This document shows positions 1-10,467 of a stretch of 38,748 nucleotides of DNA, in pieces. Every line of letters begins with the position of its first letter. The first letter of the stretch is position 1. Position numbers and translations under genes: made by a program. The stretch is from Scytalidium lignicola (lineage: Eukaryota; Ascomycota; Leotiomycetes), in NCBI GenBank assembly GCA_002812745.2, contig NCSJ02000381.1, positions 1 through 38,748 on the forward strand, read 5' to 3'. The notes below the pieces were generated by a model. The model saw nothing but the letters and a program-made list of their open reading frames with translations, did not search any database and was not told the origin of the DNA.

Positions 1-207
1 CTGTGGTGTTTCATGAGGTTCGAAAGGTTGTGTTTCGACGTGTTGACGCGTAATATTGATCAAAGTCTTGGAATGGTTGTGTAATCGAAAATCAATCGGA
101 AAATCGATCGTATGAATGCTCAATCTTGGCTCTACAGACATATCCTCAGAATGCTGTAGGTTCGTAGCCCTCACCGCGTACAGGTGTTGAGTCTCGAGGG
201 CCTAATA

Positions 208-1268
208 CTAATCAGGCTTATACATAAATGGTGTAAAGTTGAAATACGCTTCAGCAAGGTCGAGAAATGTGTCCACCGAAGTTATATCCTTTTCTCGCTG
301 CCCTCGTGGACAACCGAGTGCAAGCATCATCAGCAGTTGTGCTAACCAGCCACTACTTACAGAGCTGGGATCGATCCAGAACTGCGTTAACTCATCGTTG
401 AATGTAGGAATATGAAGAAGCCGATGAGTTGTCTCGAAAGTGTTCAGATAATTGTTCACAAATGTTTTAACCACCTCACGAGGTGGAAGGACGGAGATGA
501 TGGATTCTGTTAATGGAAGACTCCGTGTATTTCCATTACAAAAAGGATAGTTTCTGTTGCGTTTCATTCGAGACTTATATAACTGTTTGGCTTTTTTCAA
601 GCGTGCAGCAGTATTTTCAAAGCCCGGTACTGAACCGCCGAAAAGAAAGGGTGCCACTTCCTTGAACTGTTGAGGAAGTTAGAATGATAAGTTGCGTACA
701 ACGTGGAATAGAGATACGGCACCTCGTTAGCCAAATACCACCAATGAGTTGGCCCCCTGAACTTAATTTTCCCTTTCTCGTACTTTGTAAAGAAGGGTCG
801 CACATCATGAGTGTCCAACTTAGCGATGTTGCTTGTAGGAACAGGGTGCGCATCACCTGACGGGCCACGAGTGTTTACAGGCAAAACATAGGAGGTATTA
901 GTAGCAACAGCTGCTTCCTTTCCTCTACTCTCTCCACTCTCATCTGATGTGGCCACCCCTTGGCCCCCGCTTTGGACATCGTCTTCAGCAGTGGCAAGGG
1001 AAGTGTCTTCCTCTGGGTCCGAGGCTTTAGAGCTAACAGATTTTCTAGATAACCCCTGAGAATCCTTCGAAGTATAAACGCACTCAAATCTCTTTCCAGA
1101 GCGTACACAGCGAGTACATGGAGTCCCTCGGTTACATTTGAGTTTCCGACGACGACATTCAAGGCAAGACAACAGCTTGCGGCGCCGGGTTTGGCGTTGA
1201 GACTTAGCGGCAGGTACGAAACCAGTTTCCCCGAACTCTTTCGGGGTGATATTCTCAATGTGCAGCAT
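208..1268 (-). CDS. Zn(II)2Cys6 transcription factor, apparently truncated
   Basis: This is a nuclear DNA-binding regulator of the fungal Zn2Cys6 class. My model has two exons, 1268..723 and 666..208, giving 334 aa. The binuclear zinc cluster lies at residues 35-63, with Cys 35, 38, 45, 51, 54 and 63 in the spacing CX2CX6CX5CX2CX8C, preceded by an RRRK basic stretch. The intron 667-722 (56 nt) was chosen because it alone joins WYLANE to FKEVAPFLFGG in phase, as in related fungal_trans proteins. Its donor GTGCCG is atypical. The second exon carries the start of the fungal_trans domain (LPPREVV... TFETTHRLLHIPTF), then stops after TPFMYKPD, where family members normally continue for several hundred residues. 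Past that stop the same frame has one more stop and is then open to the window edge, but it does not resemble the missing domain. The gene is either truncated or has an exon structure I cannot see. It is divergent from the next regulator. Confidence 0.7.
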
Positions 1269-2808
1269 TGTTTGGTATAGTTTAGGAGCATTGGGAAGCC
1301 TCTACTCTATTATCAAAACCGATCATAAAACTGTAAACATCAAAGTTGCCCCTCGGGGGTAGGACAGACAATAACTTACTAACCTCGGAGATAAGCGAGC
1401 GTTTTGGGTTAGCGCGAGCAGCTGGTGGATCTGTATAGTCGTCAGCCAAGGCTCTTGATGCCACGTAATTTGGAGTGTAATTAAAACCTCATCCCCAATA
1501 GAAACAGAGAGTTTCTTAAAAGAAATTTCTCTTTTGATAACTCTGTATTAGCACTAACTTCCTTTTTATTATTGTTGATACTGGCTATGATTTACCTAGG
1601 CAGCTCCGTATGTCCATGTAGCCGAATAGCGCCCGCTTTCGGCTCCCACGAAAGTTGACGTAGAATGATAAGAACAGACAGCCTATATCACAGCAGGGTT
1701 CCAGCATTGTTAGATCTAAAAAGGCAACATCTGTCCCTTTCTAGCATACACAGAAGCAATGGAGATAGCTGTGACTGGAGTGCAGCTGCAGTTTTACGGC
1801 CCGACCCGACCATTACTACCACACCACGATCTATGTTCTCATTATGGCGTGACTTTCGCAGCTTCAGATTCCACATCCCGAAATTATTGTGGAACCCGCC
1901 ATGTCTAAATCGACTTCACTCCTGCGATGGCTGTTTTTCTCTGTGATGGCGATCAAATGTAGCACGGGTCTAATTAGGAAATATGGTTTCTAATTTCCGA
2001 ATTCTGCTAGTGAAGTTTAATCTTGGGTATAAAAAATAACGGAGGAAAGCTAGGAAATACAAACCTCGGGTCGTGAAAATACATATAAATGAACAAAGAT
2101 GAGTCTGAATTGTATCAGAGACACATTGATAGCTAAAGTATATTTAATAATATAATCTTTTAGTTTCTTCTTTTCTCTTTCTCCCTTTGGTATTTTTGTT
2201 TTAAAAAATAATAATAAATATAAATATAAAATGTGACTGCTAGAACCAGATAGTAAGTCACCTTGCCTATATATATTAGGATCTAAGATTGCTCACTACA
2301 TGAGAATTTGAGTTTAAATAATCAAATGGGAAGGAAAGATTATTATGTTACTCCCGATGAGTTAATTATGCATGTTCGAGGCGAGAACAGTCAATTCGGC
2401 CGGCCCTTAACATAATTATTAACACCTACGATTTAAGTCTACGTATTCTGTAAGAAAGAGATAACAATCAAAACTTGTTAACCACACCAGTATTCTTTTT
2501 AAGTCAGATGCAGTCAGATTGTGTAGTCTATTTAAGCGCGATCAGGTGGTTCTAATGCAGTTCGTCCGCAATGAGGTAGGACGGCTATTCTTAGCCTTCC
2601 CCCATTTCTTACTTTAGAGCCAAGCGATTCTACAGACCGACATGTGCTTCCCCAAATCAGCTATACCCTTTTTGATTCTAACGCCTTGGCATAACATGGA
2701 AAACTCGGGGTAGAGCGGGGTAGATGAGTAAGCCCCAGAGTCGCCCGAGCGAAACCGATATCTCCCCGGATTTTTCTCCAAGTACCCATCCTCTTTCGTG
2801 TTACTGAC
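1269..2808. other. Divergent intergenic region between two regulator genes
   Basis: About 1.54 kb separates the two divergently transcribed Zn2Cys6 genes. Most of it, especially 1950-2530, is AT-rich, with poly-T tracts and simple A/T runs. Small open frames near 1282-1464 (minus) and 1665-1946 (plus) have no recognisable domain. The first contains a GTAAGT donor-like site and could be an untranslated leader of the left gene. The promoters of both flanking genes must lie here. Confidence 0.6.
2704..2724 (+). promoter_or_regulatory. Tandem CGGGGTAGA motif upstream of regulator gene
   Basis: CGGGGTAGA occurs twice in tandem (2706-2714 and 2716-2724), about 85-100 bp upstream of the start codon at 2809. 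CGG triplets are the usual half-site of Zn2Cys6 proteins, so this could be a regulator binding site. That is inference only. A similar string, CTCGGGGGTAGGA, lies at 1352-1364, upstream of the divergent regulator. Confidence 0.3.
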
Positions 2809-5726
2809 ATGACAAACAGCTCCGTCATGGAAACCCAGGATCACGGCGGCATTGACCAGGGAGATGATACAGAGCTTACAATCCACGTGAATGGTGGACA
2901 GCAATCAGGGAGCGACAATATTCATACCCATAGTAGGAAGGAAACCCTTGACAGCGGTGCAGCTTTTGCTTGTAATAACGGGCAGTCACCCGAAAATAAG
3001 GAACCACCGAGCAAGAGAAGACGCGTTGCACTGGCATGCAGTGTTTGTCGTGCGCGGAAATCACGGGTAAGCTATGGACTTTTGGTTTATGTCTGCTAAT
3101 GTCCGAAGAGGAATTGTTTTATTGGCAGTAATTTATCTGACATGGGTCGATAGTGCGACGGGATACGACCCAAGTGCTCATTGTGTGTTGAGTTAGGGTT
3201 TGAGTGTCAGTACCAGCAGTCCGCCACAGCTTCAAATGTTATCATTGGAAAGGAGTAAGTCCCGTGTTGTCGTCGCGACCTGCTGTCATTCTAGGTACTC
3301 ATGCACATCGTAGGTACCTGTCACTGATTGAGAACCGCCTGAAACTGGTCGAGAACAGACTCTCTTCCTTAGAAAATGATAGAGGAAGAAACATTACTCC
3401 CGATGGATCATCTATTGCAGGAGCAACTGCAGTCGTACTTAATGGATCCTCGGATTTATCTCGTCTTGAAACGGCATCCTTGAGAGATGACAACCTCGAC
3501 AATGCAGATGCCGCTGAGGATTCTATTGATGCCATGGGCGCTGTCAGCTTTGCCCAGGAAGAGGATTGCGCCTTTTTTGGTATGAGTTATATCGTCTCTT
3601 GCTTTAATTAAAAACTAAATCACAATATTAGGCCCCTCTTCTAATATCGCCTTTCTTCGACACTTATCACGAGCGGTAGCAAGACTAGGGCATGCCTCTC
3701 GGCCATGGAGACCATCACCAGCAGACCCCAACTCAAGTCGTATGAGTAGTGGTTTCTTCAACATCTCTCGACCTTCCACGCCGCCCAATACTAAACCTGC
3801 CAAATCACTCACGGAGAAAATCAATATCTATGCACTCCCTTCCTATGATCTATCCTGTGAGCTCCTTGGCCAGTACTTTTCTAACACCGGATTGCTATTT
3901 CCGTATATCCACCAAGCATCCTTCATGGCTACTTTTGAACAGGCAAGCAAGAATGGCTTCAAGGGAGTGCGGCGAACCTGGCTTGCCTTATTAAATATCG
4001 TATTTGCGCATGCTGTAGCGCATACATCAGACCCTAAATTGATAGCAAAGGGCGATTGGTCAAGTGCGCTAAGACGTACTACAGAAGCAGAAATCTACTG
4101 TAGAAGAGCTTCCGGCCTATGTAGTGAGCAGATTATAAATGGAACTGGGATAAGTATTGAAGTTGGTAAGTTAATCGAAGAATTATCAGGCATATTAGGT
4201 GAAGATTCTGATATGAAAGTAGTTCAGTTACTACTTCTAGAGGGTCAGTATTTACAGAGTACGCAGAGGTCGGTACAAACATGGACTACGCATGGTCTAG
4301 CGGTGAGGGCAGCTTTTCAGCTAGGACTTCATTCCAGTGATTTAGCAAAAGTTTTCTCTCCGCTGGAACAGGAGATACGGAAGAAGACTTGGTATGGTTG
4401 CGTTATTCTTGATCGTACTTTAAGTATGACTTTTGGCCGCCCTCCTGCAATTCCGGAGAGTTATATTCAACTCGACCTACCTGTGCCGTATTCAATATTA
4501 CAACAGCCATCAGCAGTTGTAGAGAAGGTAGAATCCTTAAGTGGCTATTTCTTTACTGGAACAATGTAAGTCTACTCAAGGGCCTAGCTATATCTGCTAA
4601 ACAACAACGTTGACTGTGCGATTATCTAGTGCGCTTTATAAAGTTTTATACATGATCATAAATACACTGTACAGCAACAATATCGCCTGCTCAGATAACT
4701 CAAATGCCGTCGATACAGTTGCTCGTGTATACGGAATCGAAACCCAGCTGTCTGAATGGCAACGAGGTTTACCACCTGAAATGAAACTAATCGTTGTAGA
4801 AGATTTATCCGCGAGCCGTCTTCCATCAGAACACGACCCAACAGGACAGATGTGGACAGAACTCCGCCTAAGATTCATTCTCACACTACGGTATACCAAC
4901 ATTCGGATCTTGCTTCATCGGCCTGTGCTGGTGAAATTCCTCGATGGGGCAGAGAATCCACAAGATAACCAGGACACAACATTACTCCAGCAAGTGGGTG
5001 CGAATAGTATCCAGATCGCTCTTCGATCAGCGAAGGAGATTATTCGTCTCGTACATGCTGTCATCCAGTCCCCAGCTGGTTCGAGGAAGAGAGGGTTGCT
5101 TGGCGCATGGTGGTTTTCACTCTACTACGGTATGTTCTCGGGAATTGTAGTTAATCTCAGAATTACTGCTAACTATATGAAGCTTTCAATGCAGCCTTAG
5201 TACTGGTTATGTGTATTCTCATCTTCATCGATCAGAATACTGCTAACAGCCCCTCAAATGCGCTTTTACCCGATTCCACCCAGGATATAATAGTACACCT
5301 GGGAATGGCGATCGAAGCATTACGAGAGCTTGATGATGATAACCGTATGGTTGCTCGATGTCGAGACTACCTTGAGCAACTTGTTCAAGTTGTTCAAGCT
5401 TTAGGTACAGTACCTTCGCATCCCTCATTCAGTTTTCAATATATGAGCTAACTTTTGCAGCGGTTGGACAAGGTCTTGTAGCACAACCATCGGATTGGGG
5501 AGCAGGACTCTTGTCAAATTCATCGGCATTCGAGACTCTGAATGGTGGTGGAGGAGACTCTAGCCTTCTCCATGATGGAGTGACTGGACTGGTCAATGGG
5601 GTATCTCGTAACAAACACTCACCTCTGGGTATGGAATTGGGCGAATTCATGTTGGACGGTGATTTGGACTTTCTAAGCAATCAGTTATTTGGATTTAATC
5701 GAAATCCTAGTGGGGGCATGATATGA
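2809..5726 (+). CDS. Zn(II)2Cys6 fungal-specific transcription factor
   Basis: This is a complete nuclear regulator of 844 aa. Exons are 2809-3066, 3154-3254, 3314-3579, 3632-4565, 4630-5129, 5195-5404 and 5461-5726. All six introns (52-87 nt) have GT..AG ends, mostly GTAAGT or GTATGN donors, and joining them keeps one frame. The zinc cluster is at residues 77-104, with Cys 77, 80, 87, 94, 97 and 104 (CX2CX6CX6CX2CX6C), split by an intron between residues 86 and 87. A heptad-like linker (EYLSLIENRLKLVENRLSSLE) follows, which usually gives dimerisation. Next comes the fungal_trans domain, starting at FFGPSSNIAFLRHLSRA and including LGLHSSDLAKVFSPLEQEIRKKTWYGC. The C-terminus is Gly/Asp-rich and probably activating. 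It converges on the P450 gene with only 193 bp between them, so it may control the P450 and transporter. It shows no sign of decay. Confidence 0.93.
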
Positions 5727-5919
5727 ACTGATGCTGGTATCTATATGAAAAAACTAATGTAGATCTACGGAGTGTGTATGTACATTATCCCATCTCTTCA
5801 TGATTTATGCCGTTGCCCTTAATCTTTTTGTCTGATTAGATTCTGTGATAGTTCTTCGTGCATGACTGTATCAATACAAATTTATCCCAGCTGTTGATCC
5901 TCCCTCCGTGTAGCTCATA

Positions 5920-7694
5920 TTATATCTTCTGATATCTAGGCTGGAGGCGAACATAGAACTCATATGGCTCTGGGTCTCCTAGATTGAATACCTTCCATGG
6001 TTTACTCGGGTCTGCTAATTCCATCTATACACCTCTATTAGTAAAGATATTCAAAATATTTTAAGTAATTGAGTCTGGGTTACCTTAAACATCCTTAACG
6101 TTGAAGGTACAGCTTTATAAAGCTCCAAGAGTCCAATATTCTTCCCGATACATGTGTTTGGTCCGGCACCAAACACCAATAGTGCCTTATTCATAGCTGC
6201 CAACTTCTCTTGATCCGCCTCTAACCATCGTGATGGTCGGAATGCCTCTACATCCTCTCCGTACGTGGGCTTGTGGCGCTGCATGATCCAAGCATTGCAG
6301 CTGACAATTATATTACCTGGAATAAATTCACCCAAAATGTGTGCTCCCTCAGGTGGAGTGACTCGTTCAATTAATTGAGCACCCAGACCTGGCCATATGC
6401 GGAATATTTCCTTGATAACTGCGTCGAGGAATGGGAGATTCTGAGATTGTGAGAATGGAACGACGTAGTCGGTGAAATCAAATGAAGCCTTCTGGTCAGT
6501 CGGTGGAGGGAAGTGGCTGTCTATCTCTGCTACAAGCTGTTCCATCACATCTGGATTCTGGAGGAGGAAATAGAAGATAGCAGCGAGCGTAGTGGAGACT
6601 GTCCCGCTGCCAGCATTGACCATAGAAAGAGTTAATCCGAGAACTGCTCGATCATCAACGATTTGTGGATTGTCGACTTTAGCTTGGAGGAATTTAGTAA
6701 GCAGATCAACGCGTGATTTGGCAGATTTCATAGTTTCATCTAATGGCTTGAATGTCCGTTGTTTCTCAGACATTTGGCGCTGGGCAATGGGGACCGTGGA
6801 GGTGACAGAATTGTAGAGGCCATGGCTTCCAAGCCACATGAGAATAGGATTCTTCTTGAGGACTTTATCTAGCCATGTGACATTGTTTACCTAGAAGGTT
6901 GGTGAGCAACTGCAAAAGATGCGACAACAATTAAAGTTAACTTACCATGGTAAAGTAGCGTAAGAAGGTAGTTCGAGCTTTGACGATGCCGATATTGTCA
7001 TAACCAGTTTCCAAAAGACCATAAGGTTTGCCCATAGTCAAAGCACTGATAACATCCAAAGCAAAGTACTTTGTCCACTCCGACATATCACAGATGCCAT
7101 CATCTCCCGCTTTTCCGACGAATCTGGTATCCAAGGCCCGCAGAAATGAGACGATGGTATCAGTAACGAATGGTTCGTAATTAACAAGCGTGCTCATAGC
7201 AAAGGCATTTGCTACTGAACGCCGTAATTTTCCATGGTAAACTCTATCAGTTGTAGAAAAGATATTCGGGACTGCAACGCCTTTAGAGACACCTTGAGCG
7301 ACTTTGTAAAAGTCGGACTATGGCGACGATTAGTACGTAAGAAGCATAATGATGTGTATTGCGAGGAGTAATGCTAATTCTAACCTACCTTTATAAAATG
7401 TGTCATATAAATATCCTTTATAGCTTCAGGGTCATTGAATAGAAGTGTGTTGGGGCCAACTCGTATAATCTTGCCATACTTAGTTACGCGGGGGAAGTAT
7501 GGGCGGTCCCAGTGCCACATGTATTGCCATAACCGCCAAAAGTTTGTGAATGAGGCTAAAAATGGTCCATTGTATTTATTCAAACCTTTCTGGTATCTGT
7601 AGCTCGCAGCCCGGAGGCCGAGCAGGAGGACTGTGAGGAGGGCGAACGCCCAGGAGGGGACGAGAGCGATTAATTCCGAGAACAACATCGCCAA
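5920..7694 (-). CDS. Cytochrome P450 monooxygenase, pisatin-demethylase-like
   Basis: This is a haem-thiolate monooxygenase of 529 aa, anchored in the ER membrane by an N-terminal hydrophobic helix (about residues 8-28). Exons are 7694..7389, 7317..6946, 6890..6084 and 6024..5920; the introns of 55-71 nt are all phase 0. The short last exon supplies the usual C-terminus (DPSKPWKVFN...). Motifs present: I-helix AGSGT at residues 319-323, the K-helix ExxR as EIFR at 387-390, FRPSRW as the PERF-like motif, and the haem loop FGAGPNTCIG at 466-475 with Cys473 as the iron ligand. The Arg normally two residues before that Cys is Asn471 here. General sequence character resembles the fungal pisatin demethylase/benzoate hydroxylase group. 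The substrate cannot be read from sequence. It is divergent from the MFS exporter, and a TATATATA string about 155 bp upstream of the start may serve as a TATA element. Confidence 0.92.
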
Positions 7695-8305
7695 GAAGTT
7701 GTGCGGTAGAGGAGAAAGCTGGGCGCGCTCTAAAATGTAAGGACTTATGCTTTATTATCTAACAAGCAGTGTCGTGTGGTGTGGCTTTTACTGCATTAAC
7801 TATTGGCATTGTTGGCAGTGCTATCCTGGGTACATATCCGTTGCTTTGATATATATACGCGGCATGGTCGGTTAAGGAAGGGGGACAGGTCGGAAAGATG
7901 ATGTTCAGATCCACAGTAATTCTTAGCCAGTTCCCCTTAAGTGGAAAAGGCCAAGAAGTTTGGTAAGGGCCCTCTTATCACCTGCCTACGCCTCTTTGGG
8001 AATCCTGTTCCCTGTGCTTTACCGTTCTCTCCACGACCGACCTGTCCCCGGGGTGATTTGCGGCAAGCCCGGGGGTCCGAGCTATCCCAACCCCACGGGG
8101 AAGCATGCATGTATTGGAGAAGATGGAGCAATATATGGCAGTATATTAAGGACAACATGCTCAGCGAGGATCATCGGTGTGTATGCATGCAGCAGAGCCC
8201 TGTCACAGTTGCTGCTTGTCTCCCACTCCAAAACGAGTTTTCATTCATTTTATATGCTAAACATTTTACCTCGTGTTTGACATCCAAGTTACTCTTGTCA
8301 ACGTA
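7695..8305. promoter_or_regulatory. Shared bidirectional promoter of P450 and MFS genes
   Basis: 611 bp separate the start codons of the divergent P450 and transporter genes. On the P450 side there is a TATATATA tract near 7849-7857, about 155 bp upstream. TCGG occurs at 7868 and 7890. A GC-rich core at about 8040-8100 holds CCCCGGGG (8046-8053) and further CGG/CCG triplets, the half-site of Zn2Cys6 regulators. Open frames of 60-120 codons across this region match no family I recognise, and I do not call them genes. Confidence 0.55.
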
Positions 8306-10467
8306 ATGGCTGAATCAACCCAGACAAAGCCGGAGCATGTCGAGATCGAGCGCAGCTCGCCTGCTCCGGAGATGGAGATCACTAAAGTTGAGACATACAT
8401 CGAAGACGACCCTCATAGGGCCGCGGTGGAAGACAATCCAGACAAGCCAGAGCCGATGACCTTAATGAAGACACTTGCTATTGCGGTATGCATGCACTAG
8501 CATCTATTTCCCGGACTATTGAACTAATTATCATCTTAAGTTCCTTGGAGCGAGTTTGGTAGCACCTGTAGCTATCGGTCTACTGTTGATTAGTCCAATG
8601 TAAGACTGTTCTCTAACATTATTGTATACGGTTACTAACAGAATCAGCCTCGACACAATTGTTGATGGTGTTAGCGGTAACCCTGCTTCTATCGGCTGGA
8701 TTCCCAGTTCCTGGTCAATTGCTTCTGCTGTCGCTTTTGCTCTCGCAGGCGAGTTTAGTGATATTTGGGGACGGAAGGCTGTTGTTATAGGTGGACAAGT
8801 ATTGACAATTATCGGTGGTGTGAGTACATGCCTTTTTGCTTTTTTATCTTTAGGGTATGTCGGAGAGACCTGGATTAACGGAGGCTATTATATAGATTGT
8901 TGGGGCAACTGCACACACAATAAACACCGTAATCGTTGCCCAATCGCTCATTGGCTTTGGTGCTGGTATGATTTTCATCTGTTTCGCAGCTATCCCCGAG
9001 ATTCTTCCAAACAAATATCGGTTAGTAGTCCTCGGTATCATTTTGAAGGGTTGGTCTCGTGTTATATGCTGATAGAATGAAAGAGGTGCTGGTCTAGCAT
9101 ATTCTGAATTGGCGATTAATCTGCCTTGGGGAGTTGTGGCAACACTTGTTGCTAGTCAAATAGCTCAACATGCAACATGGGTTCGTCTATAAATGTCTAT
9201 ATAATTTCAGAGAAGTTGTTAACAGTATTGACAGAAATGGTTGTACTGGATGATTGTGATCTACGCCGGTTTCACTGGAGGTGGAGTCCTCCTATTCTAC
9301 TATCCACCAACACGTCCTCGTCGTGACTACGACAAGACGAGACGGCAACAACTGGCTGAACTGGACTGGATTGGTATCCTCCTTTACACCTGTGGCCTAA
9401 CCGTTCTTCTTGTCGGATTAGGCTGGGCTGGGTCAGAAGGACACGCCTGGAAAAGTGCATCAGTCATCGCACCAATTGTTCTCGGAGCATTGACATTTTT
9501 TGCTTGCTTCGCCTATGACTGGACTATTGCAAAGAAACCGCTGTTCCCTTTCTCACTATTCTCCAAACTCAAGGAGTTTTCGTTAATTCTTATTGTTCTT
9601 TTCGTTGCCGGTATGGTATTCTTCAGCATGGCAAGTATTTTGCCTCAATGTTCGACATACGTCTTTGACAGTGATCCGATACAAGTGGGAATTATGCAAC
9701 TGCCCAACGGATTTGGCCAGTTGGTTGGTGGTGCGATTCTCCCATCGTTCATTCATCGGATCAAACATATTCGTATGCAGATCATTGTAGCTGTTGCCAT
9801 TCAGACTATATTCACAGCTTGCTATGCTGCTACCATACCCGGCCACAAAGCTGCATGGATGGCTTTGCAATTTTTTGGTGCCTCCACATTTGCGTGGTCT
9901 ACGTTATGTGGCTATGTAACTGTAGGAGTTAATGTACCATTGAGTGAATTAGGCTTAGGTATGATTCTGTACCCTTTTCCCTAATAATCTAATCACTGAC
10001 TCAATCTAGCAACTGGTATTGTTGGCACCTTCCGGAATAGTGGTGGTGCTGTTGGAATTTCTATCTTCAACACTATCCGCAACGGTGTGCTAGGTAGCCA
10101 ACTTGGTCCTCGAGTGACCAAAGCCGCGCTTGCTAACGGTTTCCCGGATGATCCACAACTTCTAGAGGCTCTAATAACAGCTGCGAAAGGAGCTGTTCTT
10201 GGGAAGCCAACTGAGGTTGCATTCAAAGGCCTCCCTAATGTGACTCCGGAATTAATCTCGGCCACTGTAACAGCATTCAGGGGTGCATACGCGTATGCAT
10301 TCCAAAGAGTGTTTTACAGCACGATTCCTTTTGGAATTATTGCTCTTATTGCTGCCTGGTTCATCGAAGATGCTAGCCAGTATCTCACGAACCATACTGC
10401 TGTACACTTGCAAAAGGATCATATTAGGGAAGTGCATGTCGAAGAGGCACATCCAGAAAACCATTAG
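8306..10467 (+). CDS. MFS drug/toxin efflux transporter, TRI12 family
   Basis: This is a plasma-membrane multi-drug or metabolite efflux permease of 606 aa in the TRI12 group of 14-helix drug:H+ antiporters. Exons are 8306-8485, 8541-8599, 8642-8819, 8896-9020, 9084-9180, 9235-9958 and 10010-10467. The start at 8306 is preferred over an in-frame upstream possibility because it gives the usual acidic cytosolic N-terminus before TM1. MFS motif A is visible as GEFSDIWGRK (residues 116-125), followed by TIIGGIVGATAHTINTVIVA and FIGF-like helices. The exon 4/5 join (LPNKYR to GAGLAYSELAINLPWG) uses an AAG acceptor, and the exon 3/4 join uses a GTGAGT donor with a 76-nt intron; both were chosen on protein continuity. 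The C-terminus is charged (HVEEAHPENH). Divergence from the P450 suggests it exports that enzyme's product or a toxic substrate. It appears intact. Confidence 0.93.

Noticed and set aside
1665..1946. 93-codon open frame between the two regulators
   Set aside because: No domain, no homology I recognise, and a similar-length frame on the opposite strand.
7941..8306. Open frame of 121 codons on the plus strand in the P450/MFS promoter
   Set aside because: No recognised domain, overlapping open frames on both strands, and it lies in a GC-rich promoter core and leader. Long frames are expected there by composition.
8820..8895. Alternative exporter splicing at the GTATGT donor at 8855
   Set aside because: That donor gives the wrong phase for the following exon. 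Using GTGAGT at 8820 joins TIIGG directly to IVGATAHTINT as in the family.
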